The position numbers and the translations under genes are program-made. Shown one piece after another: positions 54,739 to 64,000 of a stretch of DNA of 64,000 nucleotides. How positions within the stretch are numbered: the first letter of the stretch is position 1; each line of letters starts with the position of its first letter. A model generated the notes under the pieces. The model worked only from the letters and a program-made list of their open reading frames with translations, was not told the DNA's origin and searched no databases. The stretch is taken from assembly GCA_001466705.2 (NCBI GenBank), contig LATX02000192.1, positions 558,001 through 622,000 of the forward strand, given 5' to 3'. Origin of the DNA: Moniliophthora roreri (taxonomy: Eukaryota > Basidiomycota > Agaricomycetes > Agaricales > Marasmiaceae).

Positions 54739-57310
54739 GTGATGAGGCTCAGTATCAGGCAGAGTGAATGGGATTGCTTGTATTGCATGGCTGAAGCTGT
54801 GCAAGTTAGCCCAGAAAGTTACAACACCAGAAGACAGACTCATACTTGCCGTTGGACTCTGATGGCCTACTGTGGCAAGTGGCTTTATCCTTCCAGTCCA
54901 GTCAAAGCTGAGGTATGTGGCATAATTTGCTTTTACCGAGTTATCTTGCTTATATTATAGCGTGAATATGTCAGGACAGCTACTTTTGAATTACATTCCC
55001 TGCCTCGTCATACATCCTGAACCTGCAGTATGTGAAACAAGAAACTCGATCCCAAATGGACTGATGAACTCTGCTGCCAGACATTTCTTGCTTGTCCAAC
55101 ATGAGAGTTCAAGCTTGATGGGAGACAGCTCAAGCAGGATTCTTTCACATGTCAGCAGGAATGTTGGATTAGGACTCAGCAAAATGAGTTATGGTTTCTA
55201 TTGCTCAGCAATTCAGAGGCAAAGCTCCAAGAGCTCACTGTGAGCCAAACTGATCTCAAAGTCATCTTCAAACAGGCGATGCAAGCCCAGTTTGATAAAC
55301 TCTTCAATGACAAACCAAAAGATTGGCAAAATGTATGTTTGCAATTTTTCTCCCTTCATGCTACTCTCATTCAATACATGGATAGAAACTGAGGAGGAAA
55401 TAGAAAGATTTGAAGCATAATCATTATGTGAAAGAGAGTCAGAGTGCTAAGGCAGCACCAACTGCAATTATGCTTGCTACAGGTGATACACAAGTGTATG
55501 GTTATGGACTTTACTTTTGTTCAATGAAAGACAAAGTGGCTGCCAAACTCTTGAAGAGGAAGCAGGAGTGTGCCAAAGGTGGAAATGTGGAGGAGACAGA
55601 TAATCAGAATGATCCACTTGTGGCTGTGTTGCAACGCGAGATAGAGAAGAGGTGGCAAGTGCTTCTGTAGGAGGAAAAAAAGTGTTGGATCTCAGAGGTG
55701 AAGACAGTGAAGGAGAGGGCTAGGCTGAAGGGGCTCAAAAAATAAACAATTTACCAGCGAGTTGTCAATAAATTGTGTAAACACCAGGGCTTATTGTGCA
55801 TTGGCAGGAATCAGCAAACAATCATGACTGACATTGGGGCTTTCCTTAATCAGCATTGCGGCCATGACGTTGATCAGATTGGAGAAGCGATGTTCTTTGT
55901 CATTGGAAGCTGGTACAATGAAGAAGGCATTATTGAGAAGAGAGTGTGAGCTACTCACCTACTATCTATTGTCTCTCTAACCATTTGACTCAAGGTTTGA
56001 CCCATATGGATTTTCTATGCATATGGGAGAGAATCTCTTTGCATCTCTAGGCATTGCATGGGATGACTTGGTCTCCAAAGAACTTAGATGTAAGTGTGGG
56101 TATTATTGTATGAGAATTGCTAATTTACAAGTTGACAGCAAATCTCACCACACTTTATCAATTTAAATTTGAACTGGATGAGCAAGGCAACTACATTCTA
56201 TGTCTGTTGGAGAAGAACTGGTCTATAGATGACTGTCATCAACATCTCAAACTTTTTATGCAGGCATTGTGGAGTAAGTTAAAGCTATGGACTCAGACCC
56301 GGAGCTTATGTTCTTTAGGCACATCATTGCAATCTGTGACATGTCCCAATCTTCCTTGGGCTGACATTGCTGCACATCCAGCTTCTTTGCTCAGGGCTGA
56401 AATATTGGCTCCATTGGAGGCAAAGCACATCTCTATTGAGAGTCTTGCGGATTTTGCAAAGGCAGAGATTGGTCCAGTTGATGCACTAGCACAGGTCATT
56501 ATTGCTTTCCAAACAATGCACTCTGGGCAATTGATATGGCTTGATACTGGTGCCAAAGTACACAAATGGGATGAACAGCCTGATCAACTCAGCAACAACA
56601 GTGGTGGTATTAGGATTGAGGATCTTGCCTGTCTTTCGAAGCAGCCGACATACCTCTCATCTCCCTCTTGTAACAGAGTGGTCTCCAGTTCTGCCACTCT
56701 GTTAAACTCACCAGGATGACCAACATCATTCACAAAACCCACCAACATTCCTTTACCTTCCTTATCACCTCCCACAACACTGGCAACACCGATGTACCTC
56801 TCATCTCCCTCTCATAATGGGGTGGTCTCCAGTTCTCATAAACCAGTTACATGGCAGTTACCCCCAGTTGGAGAATCAATAGTGATTGACAGTAACAAAC
56901 AATCAAGTGCTCAAGTTATGAACAAACTGAATGCTGCTAAGGATGAGGCTAGCCAGGAACAAGATGTTGTTGGAAACCCAGCAACGAAGAGCAATCATGA
57001 ACCAAAAAGCAAGAAGGCAGTATCTGAGTCTGGTGGAGGTGGTAGTGGTGATCCTGAAGCTCAGTCACAGAGGCAATGCAAGAGAAAGAGTGCCAGTGGC
57101 GCTGATGATGGAGGTGATGGTACTGCTCTGGCAGTGGTGGGGGTTAAATGTTCCACCCCTGAGCCAGATCCTGGAACACAGCCTAACAAAGAACATTCAG
57201 GCCATCCAAAATGGGCAAGAAAGCTGAAAGATTGTACAGCAGACAACAAAATCACTGGGTCTCCACAAAAGAGACACAAAGAATCCCATTTAGTACAATA
57301 CCTTATCTAG
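54739..57310 (+). pseudogene. Unrecognised multi-exon reading region
   Basis: Successive open pieces look spliced together: ELTVSQTDLKVIFKQAMQ (55201-55392), APTAIMLATGDTQVYGYGLY (55410-55670), QTIMTDIGAFLNQHCGHDVD and MFFVIGSWYNEEG (about 55,800-55,950), FDPYGFSMHMGENLFASLG (about 55,995), FKFELDEQGNYILCLLE (56117 on) and a Ser/Lys-rich, low-complexity tail (56792-57310). I do not recognise the protein. A short internal duplication (YLSSPS...VVSSS) occurs at about 56,650 and 56,793. Stops between the pieces may be introns or decay. Confidence 0.35.
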
Positions 57311-58334
57311 AACTATTTCATTTCTGTATCTTTAGCTATGTACTTATGCATATATAACTTTGAACAACTATTAATAATACATTGATGTTTTACAAGTTGA
57401 TTTCACTGGATTGCCATGTGGTGTTGGATATGGTGGATGACTAAGCTTTTGTGGAATCTTTCATGTCGATGACCAAGGACAAAGACTTGATGAAGACCAC
57501 AAACAACAATCACAAGATTACCAAACTTAACCCTACAACTAAAGTTGTAGACATCTCTAGACTGAACTGTTTAGGGATTCCTGAGTATGGTACCAACTTG
57601 GAGGTATGAGGAAAGGCTACAGAATGGGACTGGAACTGAAATCAAACAGGTATGCCTTACTTTTGGCTGGCAATACCTGGTGATCAAGTCTCTTAGTAGT
57701 GTGTCCTGGTTCAGGCAGTGTTCCCAAGTGTACAGTAGATACCAGGTTGGCATGAATTCTCCATATCTGTCTCACTGCACTCACAAAGTGTATTCAGGTC
57801 AAAATTATGGGATGGAAACACAAAAACACAACTGGCATTGCGAGGTTCACCAAAATCAACTCAACAAGTATTTCTAGACTGAAATGTTCAGGGACTCCTG
57901 AGTATAGTACCAGCTTTGGGGTGTGAGGCAAGAATATCAAATGGGGCAGGAACTGAATTCTCACAGGTATGCATTATTTTCAGCTTGGAATATCTGCAAT
58001 AAAGTCTCTTAGTATCAAATGGTGGTCCAGGCAGTGTTCACAGGTGTACAGTAGACACCAGGCTAATTCAAATTCTGTATATCTGTCACAGCGCTCAAGA
58101 AATGTATCCAGGTCATTCATTGATTGAGAATGGAATGCATGTTATGACACCACTTAAATCCTCAAATACAAGAGCTCATTCTCCATCTATCATCTTCATA
58201 CTCTTGAAATGTTTATTTCCTGCATCACCAACCTTGTTCCTTTTATGCTTGCCCAGCAATGTGGAGGCTGTACCACCCTCCTGTTCATTGGCATCATCAT
58301 CTCCATCAGAAAAAGTACTGATTGGAGAAAGTGC
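57311..58334. other. Non-coding region with a diverged direct repeat
   Basis: No gene was recognised. A unit beginning GACTGAACTGTTTAGGGATT at 57560 is repeated from 57877, 317 bases later, over about 240 bases with many differences (CCTGAGTATGGTACCA against CCTGAGTATAGTACCA; CAGGCAGTGTTCCCAAGTG against CAGGCAGTGTTCACAGGTG). Confidence 0.65.
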
Positions 58335-61300
58335 TCACTCGCAAGATGACCTGATGGCCATCAACACATTGTTGTTATCAGAAATCGTGATTGGGAAGTC
58401 AGCACTATTTCCCCTGTCCTGAGATAGCAAGGTTTGAGCAGTCTTGAATGTGGACAGTTTAGCAGGAGAGGTGTCAGGAGGAGTTGGCAGGGTCATCGGA
58501 AATCTTGCTGGTCTTTTGAAGATGGCAGGCTTCTTAGTAGGTGTCAAGGGACCTGCTTTTCTATTCCCCAACAATCGAGCATTGGCTGCATTGAGTGCCT
58601 CGATGAGTGAGGGTTGGTGGTTGGAGGGCAAAGAAGCATTGTTAGCTATCTTCATAGGAAGTCAGCCATTGATTTGGAGAACGACCAACCATGGCAAGCT
58701 TACCTCTCTGTGTATCACCTATATTTCCTAGGCTCTTGAATGGATAGAAGGAAGCCTTGTAGGCATAGCCAGTGAGTCAGTGCTTCAACACAATGTTTAT
58801 TGGCTCTCCATCTTTATCAGCAGGAGATTTAGTTGGCTTTGAAGCTGCATGAGTCATGACAGTTGTTGTGCCACTCTGTAAAACTACTTGAATGAGAATG
58901 TGCTTGAGCCAGGTAATAAGTGTTGGACTTACCATCATTGGGGACCAACATATTTTGCAAAGCCTTCTCCTTTTGGGCTTTCAGCTCATTCACAGCCTGA
59001 ATATTGTGCTTCTTGGCTGCTTTGATTTTATGGTTAAAGTGTAGATGGATAATGCATTTAGCATTTTTTCAGCGGTTCTTCCAAATGGCGAAACCCTCTT
59101 TGACAAGTTGGTGGATGGGTCCAGGTAGCTGTACAGGTGCAGCACATCTGCATGGAAATGGGTTTCTCCTCTAGTAGATGGTCAGGCTGGTAAATAAAGA
59201 GTGCTTGGAGACTTCCCTACCCTGGAGTCCTCAACTCTGCCAAAATTGTGCCCTTTCTGCATTCTTGCCCTCAACACATGACAGCCACCCTTGGGTTTGC
59301 AGTAGAGGTACTGGTTGACATACAACCTATCCACATACCAGAGAAGACACAGGCATGCAGCCATATTGGCAGATGCTGTGCTCACAATCCATCTTAGGAT
59401 CCTGTTTCCCCAAGGCTTGTCAAGTGGTAGGGTATTGGCGTAAGCATAAATGTTGTCTTGCAAACAGAGATTGGACATGATAGATAGATAATTCTCTGGC
59501 ATTCTCACTAGACATTTTCACTTATATGAGGGGTGATCAGCTTGAGCCAGATCAAAATAACAATATTTGCCTGTATCATGACAACAAATCAGAGTTTTTA
59601 TTGTGACTGTTTCACACCAACTTGAAGGGGACCCTCTGTGGAAGATTACAGTGGCAAACAAAAAGCTAGCAATAATTGTCACTGAAGGGTAATTGTTTTC
59701 CATGAAGGAGTGCAACTTGAAGCACCTTGCCTTTTGATAGGAATCAAAATGTTCAGAACTTATCTGGGTGGACCAAATGATATTGATTAGTGAGGGATGA
59801 GGGATATATATTGCAGTAAGTAACATTGTCTATATGACAAGTCAAGTTTCTAAGTACATGGAATTACAGAAGATCAGAGATTTAGAAAAGATTAAAGGAG
59901 CCCAGATAGCACTTTCCTTGGCTACTAGAGTTGGCTTCATGGCTCAGATTATAAACTTCAACCCAATTTTCATTGTTCCAATCCCAATCCTTTTGTTTGT
60001 CATCGGTAGTGTTGTCAGACAGAGGCTCAGTCTCCAAGATGTAGCCATTGTCTTGGCTCTGAAGATGATTAAGGTCATTGTGGTCATCCCAGTCCATGGA
60101 GTCATCTATTTCCTCTTGTAGGTCCTCTCCAAGTAAGCACTCAAAGACCTGTTCCAAAGTCTGAAGAGTGGGGTTCTCCTGCTGTTCCTATAAAAACCAG
60201 GTGCAGAGTGTTGCAGAGTTGAGGAGAGGAACACAACTTCAGGATTCTTCAAGAGCATTGTATAAAGAATGCATGCCATTGAGGCCTAATGTGTTGAAGA
60301 GGTCCTGACGGAAAGGTCAGGTGACAAAGCAACCTTGTATGCAGTCCAAGTTACATGTTCGATGTTCAACATCAAAGCACTGAGAAATTGGCTGAGCCTG
60401 AGTATGCTTGGCTAGGAAAAGACATGATGGAACCTCACCACACAGTATTTACAACCAACATTATGCCATTTCTCAGTTCCATCATCAACTTCAATGAGAC
60501 CCCAGCAATGCCCAGCACTGGTGGGAAGATCTTCATAACAATAGATATCAGAATAAATGCCAATTTGGTGGGTGAGGCGCTGGTTCAGCTCATCTCTGAG
60601 AGCACTTCTCTCCAAAGGTGTGAGGTGGTCGATGTTGATGGGGGGGAAAGACAGGTGAGTAGGCATGACAGAAACACAGGATTTGTGCTGACTAGAGGAC
60701 TCACATCTTGCCTTTTAATAGTAGGTTCTACACTTTGACCAGATCCACATAAAGGTTATCAGGCTGAGAGGACACTTGGACGAAATACAAAAGACCTTCT
60801 TGCTTGGATCTGCAAAGTACTTGAAAGTTGGTTGAGACTATAAATGTAATGTTACTGGTTGGCTCACTTGTCATTGGCACAGCTTGGATAATTGTTTGGG
60901 TCATTTGGTAAGGCACAAGAATAGTAATTGGGAACAGAAACAATAATGTGCAAATACTTTGGGCTGCTTTGACTTAGCTGCTTGGACCATATTTGTGTCA
61001 GCTTAAATTGTGTGAAGCTCAGCATTAGAGCAAATAGAGGTGTTAACACCCTCAGAGGTCTGTATGGCCTATAATGGAATAGTGCAAAGTGCAGCTACTG
61101 ATGCAGTTCTCCTTCAACAGTAACTTTGAACAATGTATGCTGCTGTTCTTCAAGTTAACAAGTGATATCAATGCAAGATTACCAACCATTTTCCACAAGT
61201 GGCAAAGATTCTACAACTGCATTCCTGTCACAACATGCTTTGTATGATGACTTTGGTCTTCTACAAACAGGTAACATCTGTGATTCTCATTCTGTCCAGC

Positions 61301-61581
61301 AACATCTTGGATGAACTTCTTGTTCAGGCTCTGACAAGGACCATTCTGCAGATCCAAGACATAACTGCACATGAGCATTTGTCCGATTTCATGCTCCTAC
61401 TAGATGAACATGGCATCATGGAAAGACCAGATATATGCATTCTGTGCATTGACACCTCAGATGTGTCATATACATAGGTGCTGATAGGGTGGTAAGAGCA
61501 CTTTGATGTACCAGCTGTAGTCTGTCCAGTTTTCTTCTGGTTTACCAATGGTGCTCTTCCTGATGACTGGATGGATGACAT
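58335..61581 (-). pseudogene. Unrecognised broken multi-exon gene, minus strand
   Basis: Open pieces from right to left: SIQSSGRAPLVNQKKTG (61,581), SEPTSNITFIVSTNFQVL (about 60,880), INIDHLTPLERSALRDELNQ and AGHCWGLIEVDDGTEKWHNV (60,666-60,412), ECLLGEDLQEEIDDSMDWDD (60,157-59,882), YVDRLYVNQYLYCKPKGGCH (59,508-59,182), NHKIKAAKKHNIQAVNELKA (about 59,050-58,930) and SLPSNHQPSLIEALNAANAR (58,655-58,335). Lengths and order suit one multi-exon gene. In-frame TGA appears where basic residues are expected (NR*KNAK). I do not recognise the family; the setting suggests a transposon-associated gene. Confidence 0.35.
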
Positions 61582-63547
61582 GGGTCATTTTATTGACCCA
61601 TTAATATGTTGAACCTAGAAAAGACCCACTTTTATTCATTTTACACTACTTTTGAATTGGAAGACTTTAATATGACATGAGATAACAGATAATAAGGACT
61701 AGAGTGAGCCCAGTCTGCTAGTCATTGCCTTAGAGAAGCTATAGAACCTTGGAAAGTATGAAGAGCTATATGATACACTATACAGAGGTGTCTAAGCTGT
61801 ACTTTCTGACTTATCTATGTATCAGATCCAGAACAGATCACTTCTGAAACCTGTAGGGAACCTAACTAGGGCCCAATGAATGCATTGGCTAGTTAACTGA
61901 GCTCTCAAAGTGCTATCAATAGGATTTTAATTTCTATTTTACTTTTCTATGACATCTGCAAAGTGCAACCTGCAGTCAAACAATACAGAGGTACTTAGAG
62001 GAGACATCAAAACAGAACAACAACTTAGAACAGGAACGATCATAGAATGATCCTCCTCCAAAGTCAATATACGGATCAGAGTCAAAGCAGGCAATCTTTT
62101 AATAAAGAATTCACCAGTGGCTAAACAATACACAATAAGTGAACTAGGTACAAAGACAGCTTGGAAAGACGGAAATCACTTCCGAAGGACATCCACTACC
62201 TACAGATAGATGCAATAAGACATACAAAGAATATCTAATGCACAAGAAGTCCTAAATAAGACTGAGCATGCATTGTCAAAGGAGATAGGAACAGTAACAG
62301 CATGTTCCGACCTTGGAAACTTTGGCATCTAGGCCTCTGCCAATGTGCAGATACTAGAAAGGGAAATGCTGTCAAGAGATGGGACAGATACAGCCATCCA
62401 CTCATAGATACCCAACTTAGAAAAGAGAAAATACAAATTATAGAATCTAGAACACCTGGAAATGTAGATACCCATGCAGATATGGTTGGATACCCTAGTG
62501 GCCAGACTCTGTGACATCTGAATATTCCCTCTTTTAGTATCTCAGTCACTCATTTGTCATTTTCTGAATTATTGGACATTATTTATTCTTCTGTAGATAT
62601 ATTCCTTGGACTGTATATAAGGACAGCTAGATATTCATACATACTCAAGTAACTCTGCCCCTTCTGATTGTGAATACATGATGAGTTTGTTTGGTATATA
62701 AATTTGTGTGCCATTCCAGTTTTGCTTCTTCACTATAGGCCCTGGAGATTGGTCCTGAGTGACTCCAGAGAGATAGACATCTGATAATGAACTTGCATCG
62801 TAAGAGATAAGAGTAACATCTTGAGTGCGTTGTAGCACTTTTCTAAGAGAAACTTTACACCAAGAAGGAGCCTTGGGCACTTGGAGTGTGGCCTGTGTGT
62901 GTGTCAGGTTGTGACACACTTAGAGTCTTAGCAAGAGGTGTGCCTGCACTGAACTCTTTGTAGAAATTGGTCTAGGACCTTTTCCAGTACAGTGTGTGCT
63001 GTAGTTATCTTGAAGAAGTCTTGAATTCCATAGGGTCAGACTATATTGGCTATCAAGTCTTTGTACAGGACTGTAGCTCTTGTGTTTGTGCTTTGTGCAC
63101 TGTGTTCTTTGTGTTTGTGTGTGTGTCTACCCAATAAACCTATTTTAAACCCATCTATACTCCTTTGGAGGTGAAAATTTTGAAGTAGAACACTTCAATA
63201 AGAGAGTAACAACTTAGCTAAGAGTTTTGTTGGCATTCTAAGTGCAATAACTCTGATCACGTTGATCCACACTTGCACAACAACCTGAGTTAGACTTCTG
63301 GAGGTTATCTTTTGGGTAGTTTTCCACTAGTCTTATCTTAGACAAATTACCATTGTAGATGTTTAAAGTAAATTGTGCTGTCTGTGAGGCATTTGAACCC
63401 ATGGGAACATTTATTGTTGCTTGACTACAAGGTGGCTCTAAATGATGTGAAGACGTTTGCTGTTTCTGCTCCTTCTGGTTCAGACCGATACATGAAGAAT
63501 ATTGAGCAATACCAAACTCAATGACATACTGAAACAGGTTGTTATGA
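61582..63547. other. AT-rich region, no gene recognised
   Basis: Short frames without motifs occur on both strands (minus 62635-62919, minus 63238-63585). A TATATAAGG at about 62,615 and GT-rich TTTGTGTTTGTGTGTGTGTC near 63,110 could belong to a degraded LTR, but I could not find its second copy. Confidence 0.45.
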
Positions 63548-64000
63548 TTTAAACAGGTGAGACCTGAGGCCTGAGGCCTGAGCACTGAGTCGGCACTGTG
63601 GTTGTGTCTGTGCCACCATATCTATTGATTCAAACCTTCCAGTGGGCACAACTGTTGTTGAAACCTATGTTGAGTTTTGCAATATACTGTTTGATCCAAA
63701 TGTTATAGTTTAAACAGGTGAGACCTGAGTTGGTAACCATGGCACTGATGTTGTGTCTATGCCACTGTATCTATCAGTTCAAACCTTTTGATGATGTACC
63801 ACTGTTGTTGAAACCTATGTCAAGCCCCATGATATACCGTTTGATCCAAATGTTACAGTTTAAATAGATGAGAGTGGTACCATGGTGAGATTAGGTCCAA
63901 ACCATCAAGAATTCCAATTTCAACCACACATTATAGTTTCAAACTCAAGCATACTGATATTCAAACCTGTTTCAGTATGTCATAAAAGTATATTGCCAAG
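63548..64000. repeat. Tandem repeat of about 150-161 bp at the right edge
   Basis: TTTAAA(C/T)AG(G/A)TGAGA starts at 63548, 63709 and 63859 (spacings 161 and 150). Units share GTGTCTRTGCCACYRTATCTAT, ACTGTTGTTGAAACCTATGT and GTTTGATCCAAATGTTA. The array runs off the window. Its GTTTAAA and GTCCAAAC words resemble those of the 86-bp array at 46,650, so the two may be related. Confidence 0.75.

Noticed and set aside
62560..63240. Degraded LTR near 62.6-63.2 kb
   Set aside because: TATATAAGG and an AACA end look LTR-like, but no second copy, primer site or coding domain was found in the window.

Overview
This window is a genomic scaffold piece from an agaricomycete (mushroom-forming basidiomycete). 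The evidence is short GT-AG introns, FunK1-type fungal kinases, a DUF6533-like membrane protein, a copper radical oxidase of the kind wood and litter decayers secrete, chromodomain-bearing Ty3/gypsy elements and a KDZ-type transposase. No rRNA, tRNA, CRISPR array or bacterial-style operon was seen.

The left half (about 1-35,700) is gene-bearing and rich in CpG. After a gene-poor start there is a DUF6533-like membrane protein gene (2519-3835). A locally duplicated block follows. Its core is a head-to-head pair of FunK1-family kinase genes: a short minus-strand type that lacks the N-lobe and reads HGD where kinases have HRD, and a longer plus-strand type with HRD. Each pair shares a promoter of about 310-340 bp that carries two conserved palindromes. 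Four pairs are present (6939-10276, 13963-16755, 17172-20468, 24074-27859), plus partial copies. The first two blocks also carry a seven-transmembrane receptor-like gene upstream. Three single-N joints (16009, 21464, 25631) lie inside the array and coincide with missing or doubled sequence, so the exact copy number here is an assembly question. At the right edge of the array is an intact, membrane-anchored copper radical oxidase gene (29434-31983). Its promoter and signal-peptide exon also exist as a stranded copy at about 22,880-23,683.

Between 32,670 and 36,807 two diverging genes share an uncharacterised basidiomycete domain. The minus-strand copy is broken by an internal deletion. The plus-strand copy appears to run on into an array of ankyrin-repeat exons with an exact 151-bp period, and that array is cut in mid-repeat by transposons.

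The right half (about 35,700-64,000) is visibly CpG-poor and is built of decayed mobile DNA. A chromovirus with two LTRs (36,835-45,776) sits inside the LTR of a second, opposite-strand chromovirus, which in turn sits inside the ankyrin array. The first element has lost its reading frames mostly through TGA codons at conserved Arg and Trp positions, and its integrase is split by a further insert of about 1.7 kb. Then come a minus-strand KDZ transposase pseudogene (46,920-50,704), two broken plus-strand multi-exon reading regions (52,964-57,310), a broken minus-strand region (58,335-61,581), and several families of short tandem repeats. The pattern fits methylation and deamination of repeats next to an actively duplicating receptor/kinase/oxidase locus.
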